DNA from: UBA10649 sp965278945
GTDB lineage: Bacteria; Actinomycetota; Actinomycetes; S36-B12
Direction of reading: 5' to 3'
Length of the DNA stretch: 64,000 bases
NCBI GenBank assembly: GCA_965278945.1
Contig: OZ257128.1
Span: 1,674,001-1,738,000 of the forward strand
Part shown: positions 25,718 to 34,690 of the stretch, piece by piece
Layout of the letters: every line of letters begins with the position of its first letter
Numbering within the stretch: the stretch's first letter is position 1
Notes under the pieces: generated by a model
Told to the model about the DNA's origin: nothing
Seen by the model: the letters and a program-made list of their open reading frames with translations, nothing else
The model's database searches: none
Position numbers and translations under genes: made by a program

Positions 25718-25830
25718 TCCTCGATCGGCGGCAGGACGGCGCAGCAGGTCACGCGGACACGACCGCGAATCACAGACACGACGAGCATGACCAGCATGCC
25801 GACGGCGACCGCGGCGAGCAGGTAAGGCAT
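25630..25830 (-). CDS. Possible small membrane protein antisense to the rhodanese 3' end
   Basis: 66 aa: a single hydrophobic helix (MPYLLAAVAVGMLVMLVVSVI) followed by basic RGRVRVTCCAVLPPIED. The helix-basic-CC arrangement resembles small actinobacterial proteins of unknown role, and it fills the 113-base gap between two genes. Its last ~29 codons run antisense to the rhodanese gene, which weakens the case. Confidence 0.35.
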   Translation of the reverse strand: MPYLLAAVAVGMLVMLVVSVIRGRVRVTCCAVLPPIEDQKTEPGEPSSATTGRPAASHAIMPPTTL

Positions 25831-25838
25831 GCGAGGAC

Positions 25839-27980
25839 CTAGACCGACGCGGGCTCGTCGATGTGATGCTGGTTCATCTCGCGGGCCGGGCGACCGAAGT
25901 ACCAGCCCTGCGCCATCGTCCAGCCCTGGCCCAGCAGGATGGCCGCGTCGCGCTCGCCCTGGATGCCCTCGACCACCATGCGCAGCGACAGTCCGCGCGC
26001 GAGGCCGGCAAGACCTTGCGACACGCGGATCGAGCGCTGGTCGCCCGAGGCGACGCCGACGGTGAACGAGCGGTCGAGCTTGAGGCCGCCGACCGGCAGG
26101 TCGCGAAGGTGGCTGATAGACGAGTAGCCGGTGCCGAAGTCATCGACCCACCAGGTGACTCCCAGCTCCGCGAGCGCGGTCATTCCGGCCTTCACCGCGT
26201 CACTGACATCGACGAGCGACGTCTCCGTGACCTCCAGGCTCAGGCGGTGCGGGTCGATGCCCGTGCGCTCGAGCTCCCCGGCGACGTAGTCGAAGAACCC
26301 GCCGTCGGACAGCGTCGGCGCCGAGACGTTGGTCGCGATGCCAAGACGCGGATCCTCCTTGAGGATGTCGTCGAGCGCACGGCGCAGCACGATCCGGTCC
26401 AGCGTCGTGATGAGGTGGCTGCGCTCGGCCGCGTCGAAGAACTGCGCGGGCTCGAGAACGGTGCCGTCGGCGCGCTCCCAGCGCACCAGCGCCTCGTAGC
26501 CGGCGACGGAAGAGTCCGAGAGGTTGACCACCGGCTGATACCACGGGCGGATGCGATCCTCCGTGAGCGCCTGACGCAGCGCCGTCTGCACGGCAAGCCT
26601 GTGACGGGAAGCGTGCGCGCGCTCCGCGTCGAGGAACTCCCAGCGGTCGTGGCCCTTGACCGAGGCCTGACGCATCGCCGTGGTCGCATCGCGCATGAGC
26701 TCGGAGGCGTCGTTGCCGTCGGGCAGCGCCACACCGATGCTGACGGTGACCTCGATCTCGTGCGGTCCGATCGAGACGGTGCCGCGCAGCGCATTGAGCA
26801 GATCGCCGGCTCGCTTGCCCGCCTCGTCGGCGCTGTAGACGTCGGTGAGGATGACGAGAAACTCCCCGCCAGCGATGCGGCCGAGTCGGTCCACGTCACC
26901 GATGGCCTCGATGAGCCGCTCGGCGACCACGGTGAGCACTCGGTCGCCAGCGGTGTGGGTGAAGGCCTCGTTGACGGCGACGAGGCCGTCGACCGACGCG
27001 CACAGCAGCGCCAGGCCCGAGCGGTCCGGTCGGTCGAGCGCCTCCTGCACGCGCGCGAGCGTGAGGCCGCGCTTGGCCAGGCCGGTCAGGGTGTCGTGGT
27101 CGATCTCACGCTCGAGCTCGGCGCGGGTGGCCATCTCTGACTGGATGTCGCGTAGCTCGCCGATGCTGCCGATCATGCGACCCTCGTCGTCCTGCAGGAC
27201 GCGTCCGACGACCCGCATCCAGCGCCACTCGCCCGTCGGCGTCAGGAAGCGCGCCTCACCCTCGGCGGTATCGAGGCCCTCGCGCATGATCCGCATCTGC
27301 GCTTCGTAGCCGGCCATGAGGTCATCGGGGTGCACGATCTCGGCGAGCTGACGGCCCACGAGGTCTTCGGTCGACCAGCCGAGCGCTGCAGACACCGACG
27401 GCGACGCCCACGTGATGAGCTGGTTCGCGTCGGATCGCAGCACGACGTCCTGCGAGTTCTCCGAAAGCAACCTGTATCGCTCGCGCTCGTCGGTCAGCGC
27501 TTCCTCGGTGAACCGGTGCGCGGTGACGTCGCGCGCAGCTCCGTAGAGAACGATCTGGCCGTCGTCATAGGCGACCGCACGCGCGCGGTGCTCTGTCCAC
27601 ACGAGCATGCCCTCGACCGACCTGAACCGGACAGTGAAGTTGACCGCCTCGGCTCCTGGGTCGGTGATGCTGTCGAGGACGGTCTGGCGATCACGGGGGT
27701 CGACGAGGGTCATGCCCAGATTCACGTCGTCGTACAGCTCCTCCGGCGTGTAGCCGAGCAGCGACTCGATCGATCGCGAGATGTAGATGAAGCGGAGGTC
27801 CGGCTTGACCTGCAGCGCGTAGACGACGTCGGCGAGCTCAGCCGCAAGCTCGGCCGCCACGTCGCGCTGCGCCGCGATGTCGCGCTCGAGGGTCGAGGAA
27901 TCGAGGATGGCCAGTTCGGCACTCGGACGGTCCTTGACCCGGTCCTTGTGACTGCCCTTGTTCTTCTTGCCCTTCCCCAT
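25839..27980 (-). CDS. PAS-PAS-GGDEF-EAL cyclic-di-GMP protein
   Basis: 713 aa, no membrane segment. Two PAS domains (residues ~45-155 and ~165-285, the second with PAC GEWRWMRVVGRVLQDDEGRMIGSIGELRDI), GGDEF (~290-455) and EAL (~465-705). The GGDEF signature reads AGGEF (370-374) with the catalytic Asp replaced by Gly, so cyclase activity is unlikely. The EAL domain keeps YEALVRW, ATNVSA, LEVTETSL, VDDFGTGYSS and LKLDRS; the last motif reads VEGIQGE. It is therefore probably a sensory phosphodiesterase. The N-terminus is Lys-rich (GKGKKNKGSHKDRVKD). Monocistronic. Confidence 0.92.
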   Translation of the reverse strand: MGKGKKNKGSHKDRVKDRPSAELAILDSSTLERDIAAQRDVAAELAAELADVVYALQVKPDLRFIYISRSIESLLGYTPEELYDDVNLGMTLVDPRDRQTVLDSITDPGAEAVNFTVRFRSVEGMLVWTEHRARAVAYDDGQIVLYGAARDVTAHRFTEEALTDERERYRLLSENSQDVVLRSDANQLITWASPSVSAALGWSTEDLVGRQLAEIVHPDDLMAGYEAQMRIMREGLDTAEGEARFLTPTGEWRWMRVVGRVLQDDEGRMIGSIGELRDIQSEMATRAELEREIDHDTLTGLAKRGLTLARVQEALDRPDRSGLALLCASVDGLVAVNEAFTHTAGDRVLTVVAERLIEAIGDVDRLGRIAGGEFLVILTDVYSADEAGKRAGDLLNALRGTVSIGPHEIEVTVSIGVALPDGNDASELMRDATTAMRQASVKGHDRWEFLDAERAHASRHRLAVQTALRQALTEDRIRPWYQPVVNLSDSSVAGYEALVRWERADGTVLEPAQFFDAAERSHLITTLDRIVLRRALDDILKEDPRLGIATNVSAPTLSDGGFFDYVAGELERTGIDPHRLSLEVTETSLVDVSDAVKAGMTALAELGVTWWVDDFGTGYSSISHLRDLPVGGLKLDRSFTVGVASGDQRSIRVSQGLAGLARGLSLRMVVEGIQGERDAAILLGQGWTMAQGWYFGRPAREMNQHHIDEPASV

Positions 27981-28078
27981 GGCGCCAGATTAGTGGTCGG
28001 CCAGCACAATCCGCGCCAAGGCCGACCAGATGCCCCAGTACACTCGACCACCCAACGCCGAGCGGTCTGGAGCGTGCA

Positions 28079-29578
28079 GTGCATCCGACCGATCCCCACG
28101 AGGCCACAGCGGACCTCGCGTACGCGTCGGTCCATGACCTGCAGGCTCAGCTTGCCTCGGGGGAAACGACCTCTGTCGCACTTGTCGATGCACTCATCTC
28201 GCGCATCGCCGCGATCGACGATCCCCGATCGGACATCGCGCTGCGGTCGGTTCTCGCGCTCTCCCCGGATGCTGCGTTGCGGGCCCGCGAGCTGGACGCC
28301 GAGCGTGAATCAGGTCGGCTCCGCGGTCCGCTGCATGGAATCCCCGTCCTGATCAAGGACAACATCGAGGCGCTCGGACTGCCCGGAAGCGCTGGATCGC
28401 TCGCGCTTGCCGGACGCACGGTCGTGCAGGACTCTCCGCTCGTCCAGCGGCTTCGCGACGCGGGACTTCTGGTTCTCGGCGCGACCAACATGTCCGAGTG
28501 GGCGAACTTCCGGGCCCCGATGTCGACCAGCGGCTGGTCGGCCGTCGGCGGGCTCACCGGGAACCCCTGGGCCCTGGACCGCAGCGCCGGTGGCTCGTCC
28601 TCCGGATCGGGGGCTGCCGTGGCCGCCGGTCTCGCGCCGCTCGCCATCGGCACCGAGACCAACGGTTCGATCACCTGCCCGGCTGCGCTCAATGGCGTGG
28701 TCGGGATCAAGGCAACGGTGGGCTCAATTCCCACGCGCGGCATCGTGCCGATCAGCCTTACCCAGGACGCGCCCGGGCCATTCGCCCGCTCGGTTCGCGA
28801 CGCTGCGCTGCTCCTGGAGATCCTGTCCGCTACCAGTGGCCTCGCCGACACCTGCAATCTGGACGCCGCCCGCGCGCTGCGCATCGGTATTGCCGGGGGC
28901 TGGCTGACCGGCGATGCGGCCACCGATGCCGTGTTCGAGAGTGCGCTGGGCGTCCTCGAGCCGCTCGTCGCCTCGATGCGACAGGTATACACGCCTGCGG
29001 CGGAGTTCGAGGTCAGCGAGGACCAGCGCGCCGCGCTCGTGGGCGAGTTCGCTGACGACCTCGGCGCTTACCTCGCCGAGAGGCCAGGAGACGGCGTGCA
29101 CTCGGTGGCGGACGTCGTCGCATTCAACAACGCCCACGCCGAGGAGGAACTGCGCTATTTCGGGCAGTCATCGCTGGAGAAGGTGATGGCCTCGGGCGGT
29201 CGCGCGTCGGACGACTACCGCGAGGCGCGCGCCCGCAATGTGGCGTGGGCCCGCGACGTGTGCCTCGAGCCGGCGCTCAATCAGGGCGTTGACCTGCTTG
29301 TCGCTCCGGCGTACCGGCCGTCATGGAAGTCCGACTACGTCCACGGCGACGTGCTGGCCGGCGGCGGGGCCGTCTGCACTCCTGCGGCGATCATGGGCTG
29401 GCCGATCCTCACCGTGCCGATGGGCCTGGTCGACGGCCTGCCGGTTGGGCTGTCGATCGTCGGACGACCGGACTCCGAGGCACGATTGATCGCGGTCGGG
29501 CACGCGTTCGAGCAGGCACTCGGCCTCGCCGCCTCGGGCGGGCTTCGGCCAGCGTGGCTCGCGCCGCAACGCGGCTAG
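28079..29578 (+). CDS. Amidase-signature family hydrolase
   Basis: 499 aa. All three members of the Ser-cisSer-Lys triad are visible: Lys in GIPVLIKDNI, cis-Ser in DRSAGGSSSGSGAAVAAG and the nucleophile Ser in ETNGSITCPAALNGVVGIKAT. GTG start with GGAG seven bases upstream. No signal peptide and no GatB/GatC neighbours, so it is a free amidase, not a tRNA amidotransferase subunit. Substrate unknown. Confidence 0.92.
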   Translation: MHPTDPHEATADLAYASVHDLQAQLASGETTSVALVDALISRIAAIDDPRSDIALRSVLALSPDAALRARELDAERESGRLRGPLHGIPVLIKDNIEALGLPGSAGSLALAGRTVVQDSPLVQRLRDAGLLVLGATNMSEWANFRAPMSTSGWSAVGGLTGNPWALDRSAGGSSSGSGAAVAAGLAPLAIGTETNGSITCPAALNGVVGIKATVGSIPTRGIVPISLTQDAPGPFARSVRDAALLLEILSATSGLADTCNLDAARALRIGIAGGWLTGDAATDAVFESALGVLEPLVASMRQVYTPAAEFEVSEDQRAALVGEFADDLGAYLAERPGDGVHSVADVVAFNNAHAEEELRYFGQSSLEKVMASGGRASDDYREARARNVAWARDVCLEPALNQGVDLLVAPAYRPSWKSDYVHGDVLAGGGAVCTPAAIMGWPILTVPMGLVDGLPVGLSIVGRPDSEARLIAVGHAFEQALGLAASGGLRPAWLAPQRG

Positions 29579-29589
29579 GCGACCAGCGC

Positions 29590-29979
29590 TCAGGCGGCCG
29601 CGCGCTCCTTGCGGGAGTTGCGCCACGGTCCGGGGATCACCCAGATGAACATGCCGAGGATCCAGATGATGAGGATCGACCACACCCAGGTCCAGAAGCC
29701 GTTGATGTTCATCCAGGGAGTCAGTGCCGTGATGAACAGCGCGATGAAGGTCGAGAACAGGCCGGTGAGGGCCACGATCGAACCCGCGTTGCGCACCAGG
29801 AACTTCAGGATGAAGAACGGAATGATCGCGTTGAGGATCGCGAAGATCAGCAGCGCGAGTAGGAACCCGCCCACAGCCGGGGTGAACGTGAAGTCCTCAC
29901 CGAAGATCAGCTTGCACAGGATCAGACCGATCGCCGTGCCAGCGAGACCGAGAATCCAGGCAATGAAGAATTTTGGCAT
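29590..29979 (-). CDS. Four-helix small membrane protein
   Basis: 129 aa with four hydrophobic segments (FFIAWILGLAGTAIGLILC, GGFLLALLIFAILNAIIPFFIL, SIVALTGLFSTFIALFITAL and FWTWVWSILIIWILGMFIWVI), ending basic (PWRNSRKERAAA). It resembles mycobacterial 4TMS holin-like/phage-holin-family annotations, but no function can be assigned. Convergent with the amidase gene. Confidence 0.75.
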   Translation of the reverse strand: MPKFFIAWILGLAGTAIGLILCKLIFGEDFTFTPAVGGFLLALLIFAILNAIIPFFILKFLVRNAGSIVALTGLFSTFIALFITALTPWMNINGFWTWVWSILIIWILGMFIWVIPGPWRNSRKERAAA

Positions 29980-30097
29980 GGCACGAGGCTAGACCTCGCA
30001 AATCACAAAGGGGCAAGGTTCGCGCATCGACACGCTGGCGCAATCTGGCCTGTGGTAGACAGGCCACCTCACGACTACCCCACGACAAGGACGCTTG

Positions 30098-30538
30098 ATG
30101 CCACAGAATCTCGCCGCTGACGCGATCGGTCCCGTCGACGTCGCCGTCATCCCCTTTGAGGGCAACCAATTCAACGGCGAGGTCGCCCCGGCGATCATCG
30201 ACCTCCAGCAGAGCGGAACGGTCCGCATCCTCGACCTCGCCTTCATCACGAAGGACGCCGACGGCTCGTGGGCGATCCTCGAGATCGCCGACGAGGCCGC
30301 CGAAGGCGCGTTCCAGGCACTGCTCGGCGAGCAGTTCGAACTGCTCAGCGACAACGACCTCGAGGAGATCGCCGCGGACCTCGGTCCCGAGTCGTCCGCG
30401 CTAGTCATCGTGTGGGAGAACGTCTGGGCCGCGAAGCTCGCTTCAGCGATCCGCGGCTCGAACGGCCAGGTCATTGCCATGGACAGGATCCCGCACGACA
30501 TCGTCGCGCGGGCAATCGCAGCACTGGATGAGGAGTAG
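30098..30538 (+). CDS. DUF6325 family protein (copy B)
   Basis: 146 aa. Paralogue of 15994-16407: GPVDVAVIPFEGNQFNGEVAPAIIDLQQSGTVRILDLAFITKDADG aligns without gaps, as does the WAAKLASAIRGSNGQVIAMDRIPHDIV end. ATG at 30098 with AAGGA seven bases ahead. Two bases separate it from the SHOCT gene, so the pair is coupled. Unknown function. Confidence 0.82.
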   Translation: MPQNLAADAIGPVDVAVIPFEGNQFNGEVAPAIIDLQQSGTVRILDLAFITKDADGSWAILEIADEAAEGAFQALLGEQFELLSDNDLEEIAADLGPESSALVIVWENVWAAKLASAIRGSNGQVIAMDRIPHDIVARAIAALDEE

Positions 30539-30540
30539 TC

Positions 30541-30840
30541 ATGCGCCGTATGGGACGCCCAGGACTGGTGGGCACGATGGCCCGCACCGCCGTTGTCGTC
30601 GGAACCGCGACAGCTGTGTCCGGCAGCGTGAAGAACAAGCAGGAGCAGAAGCACGAAGCCGCCGAGCAGCAGACTGCTGCCGCTCAGGCAGCCGCCGCGC
30701 CCGCCCCCGCCCCCGCACCGGAGGCACCGGCCGCCGACGACCCGATGGAGAAGGTCAAGCAGCTCGGCGAGCTCCATGCGCAGGGACTGCTCACCGACGA
30801 GGAGTTCGCCGCCGCGAAGGCGAAGGCGCTCGGCATCTAG
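30541..30840 (+). CDS. Short SHOCT-domain protein (copy B)
   Basis: 99 aa; GAGGAG lies five bases before the ATG. N-terminal MARTAVVVGTATAVSGSVKNKQ parallels copy A (MAARTAVVAGTATAVSGRVAHRQ), then a Gln/Ala/Pro-rich linker, then the SHOCT tail VKQLGELHAQGLLTDEEFAAAKAKALGI. A strong hairpin follows 7 bases after the stop. Confidence 0.82.
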   Translation: MRRMGRPGLVGTMARTAVVVGTATAVSGSVKNKQEQKHEAAEQQTAAAQAAAAPAPAPAPEAPAADDPMEKVKQLGELHAQGLLTDEEFAAAKAKALGI

Positions 30841-30847
30841 TTTCACG

Positions 30848-30879
30848 CGAACGTACGGCTCCTTGGGGCCGTACGTTCG
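30848..30879 (+). terminator. Hairpin between the SHOCT gene and the membrane kinase-like gene
   Basis: Twelve-bp perfect stem CGAACGTACGGC/GCCGTACGTTCG with an 8-base loop. It ends 3 bases before the next start codon, so it may both end the DUF6325-SHOCT transcript and limit translation of the following gene. Confidence 0.65.
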
Positions 30880-30882
30880 TGG

Positions 30883-33324
30883 ATGATGACCCCCATGCAC
30901 GCGCCGTCGTTCGTTCGCCGCACGAGTGCGATACGTGTGTGGTCGTCGGCTCCCGGGGCGCAGTGCTTTCGCCGACCGACCGACATCCTGCTGCTAGCAG
31001 GTGCCCTCACGACCCTGGCGGTTCTCAACATCTGGGCTCCGGGCCCGACGTCGCTCGATGAGGCCCTCACTGCGGTCACCACCTCGGTCTCCGAAGTCCT
31101 CGGCTGGATGTGGGAGATCTCCTACGCCCTGCTCGCGGGCTGGACCGTCATCGTCATCGCGCTTGCGGCGTTCTCTCGCGGTCGTCGGCGCATGCTGCTC
31201 GACTTCTTGATTGCCGCGGCAATCGCGTTCGGCGCGGGCCTGCTCGTGTTCCGCATCGCGAATGGCGAATGGCCGCAAAGCGTCGGTGAGTTCGCTACCG
31301 GCGACCCCCACCCGATCTACACGATTTCATTCCTCACCATCGCGACCGCGGTCCTGGTCACCGCGTCCCCGCACCTGACCCGACCGCTGCGCATGATCGG
31401 CCGGATCGCCATCTTGTTCGGTGTCGTCGCCGCGGTCGGCCTGACGATCGCCCTGCCCATCGGCGCCGTCGCGTCTCTCGCCGTCGGCGTGGCGGCGGCC
31501 GCGGCGACGCACCTGATCATGGGGACGCCCGCCGGACGGTCGACCCCTGATCAGGTCGCCGACGCGCTCGGTGAGCTGGGGCTGGACATCGAGACGGTCC
31601 GGGAGGCCGCGGTTCAGGAGCCAGGAGTGTCGGTCATGCTCGCGCGAGCGAGCGATGGACGTGACCTCTTCGTCAAGGTCTACGGGCGTGACGCCTGGGA
31701 CGGCCAGGTGGTCGGATCCTTGTGGACGTCACTCACGCGACGCGGCGAGAAGCCGGTACTGCTGCGCAGCCGCATCTCGCGCGTCGACCACGAGGCCGTC
31801 GTCACCCTCATCGCGCAACGTGCCGGCGTCTCCGTGGTTCCCATCGTCACCGGCGGAAAGGCCGACGGCGGGGACGCGCTGCTTGTCACCGAGGCACGCG
31901 GCACCAGCCTCGCCGACCTGGACGGTGTCGACGGTGCCTTCGTCGCCTCCGCCTGGCGTGCGCTCGTCGACCTGCACTCGCTCGGCATTGCGCACGGCGA
32001 CATCAGTGCGGCAAGCGTCGTGCAGTCGCATGACGGCTCGGCATCGCTGTGCGACTTCGACGAGGCCGAGATCAGCGCCGACCCGTCGTCGCTGCTTGCC
32101 GACCGCGCCCGGCTGCTCGTCGCGACTGCCCTGGCGACCGACCGCGATCGAGCGGTGGCTGCTGCGGTAGCCGCGATCGGCAAGGACGGGCTCGCCGACG
32201 TGCTGCCCTACCTGCAACCGGCGGTGATCGACTCCGACACCGGCCGCGCAGTGCGCGACGAGGAATGGACCCTCGCAGAGCTTCGGGCGTCGGCCGTCAC
32301 CGCGTGCGGGGTCGAGCCGCCCCCGCTGCAGAAGCTCCGTCGCGTCACCCTGAGATCGATCATCATCCTGGTCGTCATCGCGATCGTCGCCTACACGTTG
32401 ATCGGACTTCTGGCGGGCGTCGACTTCGCCGCGATCCGCGAGCAGTTGTCGGCCGCCAACAAGGCGATCCTTCTCTGCGCGCTGCTGTTGTCCCCGTTCG
32501 TGCAGGTCGGGTTCTCTATCGGCACCATCGGCGCATCGCCGAAGCCGGTGCGATTCCGGCCAGTGCTCATGCTCCAGTACGCGATCCAGTTCATCGCGGT
32601 GACGCTGCCATCGACCGCGGCGCGCATCGCGATGGAGGTGCGCTTCTTCGAGCGCTTCGGGCTGGCACCTGCCACTGCAGTGTCGATCGGCGTCATCGAC
32701 AGCGTCATGGGCTTCGGCGTGCAGATCGCGCTGATCGTGCTCATCCTCATCAGCGGCCTGCCCGGCTTCACCAGCTCGGTTCTCGGCTCCTCGTCGTCGA
32801 GCAGCTCGACCGAGTCGTCGACGCCATCGCTGCTCGCGATGCTCATCATCCTGATCGTCCTCGGGATCCTCATCGCGTTCATCGTGCCGCGCATTCGTCA
32901 TCGCATCACTGGGGCGATCCCGCGCATCCGCGTCGCAATCAAGGAGCAGGCGCACACCGCGAAGTCCGCGCTCACCGTCCTGCGCAACCCGCGCAAGGTC
33001 GGCATGATGCTGCTCGGCAACCTCATCGCCCAGGTGATCCAGGCGATCATCCTCGGCGTTTGCCTGGCGGCATTCGGGGAGACCGCGCACCTGTCGCAGC
33101 TGATCCTCATCAACACGGCGGTGAGCCTGTTCGCCGGGCTCATGCCCGTGCCCGGCGGGATGGGAGTGGCCGAAGCGGGCTACACGCTCGGCCTGCAGGC
33201 AATCGGCATCCCGAGCGCAGTGGCCATGTCCACGGCGATCTCCTTCCGCCTGGTCACGTTCTACCTGCCGCCGATCTGGGGCGCGTACGGCATGCGGTGG
33301 CTGCGCAAGAATGCGTACCTCTAG
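30883..33324 (+). CDS. Membrane protein fusing a kinase-like domain to a UPF0104/LPG-synthase-TM domain
   Basis: 813 aa. Residues ~30-215: about six helices. Residues ~225-475: a soluble domain with protein-kinase/APH-like features (VMLARASDGRDLFVKVYGRDAWD with a possible ATP Lys; LVDLHSLGIAHGDISAASVV with HGD in place of HRD; LCDFDEAE as a DFD variant of DFG). Residues ~490-813: eight helices ending in FAGLMPVPGGMGVAEAGYTLGL, the LPG-synthase/UPF0104 flippase signature. The fusion suggests lipid transport under, or carrying, phosphotransfer activity. The start is weakly supported as no ribosome site is seen. Confidence 0.85.
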   Translation: MMTPMHAPSFVRRTSAIRVWSSAPGAQCFRRPTDILLLAGALTTLAVLNIWAPGPTSLDEALTAVTTSVSEVLGWMWEISYALLAGWTVIVIALAAFSRGRRRMLLDFLIAAAIAFGAGLLVFRIANGEWPQSVGEFATGDPHPIYTISFLTIATAVLVTASPHLTRPLRMIGRIAILFGVVAAVGLTIALPIGAVASLAVGVAAAAATHLIMGTPAGRSTPDQVADALGELGLDIETVREAAVQEPGVSVMLARASDGRDLFVKVYGRDAWDGQVVGSLWTSLTRRGEKPVLLRSRISRVDHEAVVTLIAQRAGVSVVPIVTGGKADGGDALLVTEARGTSLADLDGVDGAFVASAWRALVDLHSLGIAHGDISAASVVQSHDGSASLCDFDEAEISADPSSLLADRARLLVATALATDRDRAVAAAVAAIGKDGLADVLPYLQPAVIDSDTGRAVRDEEWTLAELRASAVTACGVEPPPLQKLRRVTLRSIIILVVIAIVAYTLIGLLAGVDFAAIREQLSAANKAILLCALLLSPFVQVGFSIGTIGASPKPVRFRPVLMLQYAIQFIAVTLPSTAARIAMEVRFFERFGLAPATAVSIGVIDSVMGFGVQIALIVLILISGLPGFTSSVLGSSSSSSSTESSTPSLLAMLIILIVLGILIAFIVPRIRHRITGAIPRIRVAIKEQAHTAKSALTVLRNPRKVGMMLLGNLIAQVIQAIILGVCLAAFGETAHLSQLILINTAVSLFAGLMPVPGGMGVAEAGYTLGLQAIGIPSAVAMSTAISFRLVTFYLPPIWGAYGMRWLRKNAYL

Positions 33325-33326
33325 CC

Positions 33327-34043
33327 ATGACAACTCCTTCGAGTCGGATCGGCATCATCGGCGGGATGTCATGGGAGTCCACGAGCGCGTACTACCGCCT
33401 TCTCAACGAGCTTCATGACCGCGCAGACGACCCGTGGTCCCAGCCGCGGGTTCTCATCGACTCCGTGGAGTTCGGGCAGATCGTCGACTTCCAGCGCTCC
33501 GGGGACTGGGACGCTGCCGGCGCAGTACTTGCAGACTCGGCGCGACGGCTCGTGGACGCCGGGGCGACCGTTCTCGGGATCGGTGCCAACACGATGCACA
33601 GGTGCATCGACGCCGTACGAGACGCCGTTGATGTTCCGCTGGTCGACGTGCGCGACGTGATGGCGGCCGCAATCACGGCGCGCGGTGGCGATTCGCTCAC
33701 CCTGCTCGGCACCGCATACGTCGTGCAGCAGCGTTTCTACTCCGATCATCTCGAAGCACTCGGCATCACCGTCGTGAAGCCGAGCGACGAGCAGGCGGCC
33801 GTGCTTCAGCGCATCGTCTACGACGAGCTCACGCGCGGGATCGTGCTCGATCAGTCACGCGCCGAGTTCATCGAGATAGCCGAGAGCTGCCGGGCACGCG
33901 GCGGGGACATCGTGGGGCTGTGCTGCACGGAGTTCGGGATGCTGGTGAGCGAGGACAATGCGCCGTTCCCCTTCCTCGACTCGACCGTCGTGCACGTACG
34001 GGCGCTGCTCGCCGAGTCCGCTCGTCAGTCGGTCAGCCGATAG
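33327..34043 (+). CDS. Aspartate/glutamate racemase family protein with an altered active site
   Basis: 238 aa. RIGIIGGMSWESTSAYYRLLNE matches the YgeA/RacX branch. The second catalytic Cys is present in VGLCCTEFGML, but the first, expected in a CTNTMH box, is replaced: the sequence reads GIGANTMHR (G86-A87). A two-base racemase mechanism is therefore doubtful; epimerase, lyase or a one-base reaction is possible. It begins two bases after the preceding gene and its 3' end overlaps the convergent response regulator gene by 19 bases. Confidence 0.82.
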   Translation: MTTPSSRIGIIGGMSWESTSAYYRLLNELHDRADDPWSQPRVLIDSVEFGQIVDFQRSGDWDAAGAVLADSARRLVDAGATVLGIGANTMHRCIDAVRDAVDVPLVDVRDVMAAAITARGGDSLTLLGTAYVVQQRFYSDHLEALGITVVKPSDEQAAVLQRIVYDELTRGIVLDQSRAEFIEIAESCRARGGDIVGLCCTEFGMLVSEDNAPFPFLDSTVVHVRALLAESARQSVSR

Positions 34044-34690
34044 CCCATTCCGCGCACTGTCTCGATGCGCGACGCCCCGACCTTCTGCCTGAGGTACCGC
34101 ACGTACACGTCGACCACGTTGCTGCCGGGGTCGTAGTCGTAGCCCCACACCCCGCTGAGGATCTGCTCGCGGGACAGCACCTGGCCCGGGTGCGACATGA
34201 ACATCTCGAGCATCGCGAACTCACGGGCCGACAGGTCCTCGGACCGACCAGAGACTGACACGCGCCTGGTGTGCAGGTCCAGGCTCAGGTCCCCGTGAGT
34301 CAGCACGCTGATCCCCCCGGATCCTGGTGTTCGCTCCCGCAGGCGAAGGCGGATCCGCGCGAGCAGTTCCTCGAAGGAGAACGGCTTGGCCAGGTAGTCA
34401 TCCGCGCCGCCCTCGAGTCCGGCGACGGTGTCGCCGACCGAATCGCGTGCGGTGAGAATGATGACGGGGATGTCGCTGCCCGCGCCGCGAAGCCGGGCCA
34501 GCACCTCGAAGCCGTCAAGGGTGGGCAGTCCGATGTCGAGAATGAGCAGGTCGTAGTCCCCGTGCGTCGCCAAGGTCAGCGCCTCCTGCCCGTCGGACAC
34601 CGCGGTGACGGTGAACTCGTGAGCCTGGAGTCCTCGGGTGATGAAAGACGCGATCCGAGCCTCGTCCTCGGCCAGCAGTATGCGTGCCAT
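34025..34690 (-). CDS. OmpR-family response regulator
   Basis: 221 aa. Receiver domain: acidic pocket LLAEDEAR, phosphoacceptor Asp in LLILDIGLPTLDG, Thr in IILTARDS and Lys in DDYLAKPFSFEEL. The C-terminal winged helix holds LSAREFAMLEMFMSHPGQVLSREQIL and VDVYVRYLRQKVG. ATG at 34690 shares a base with the kinase stop (TGATG), so the pair is coupled. Likely targets include the exported proteins just upstream in the same cluster. Confidence 0.95.
   Translation of the reverse strand: MARILLAEDEARIASFITRGLQAHEFTVTAVSDGQEALTLATHGDYDLLILDIGLPTLDGFEVLARLRGAGSDIPVIILTARDSVGDTVAGLEGGADDYLAKPFSFEELLARIRLRLRERTPGSGGISVLTHGDLSLDLHTRRVSVSGRSEDLSAREFAMLEMFMSHPGQVLSREQILSGVWGYDYDPGSNVVDVYVRYLRQKVGASRIETVRGMGYRLTD

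Noticed and set aside
28079..29578. GatA subunit of the tRNA amidotransferase
   Set aside because: No gatB or gatC nearby, and the C-terminal half differs from GatA; a general amidase fits better.
34025..34043. Frameshift at the racemase/regulator 3' overlap
   Set aside because: Both proteins end normally for their families; a 19-base convergent overlap is common in compact genomes.
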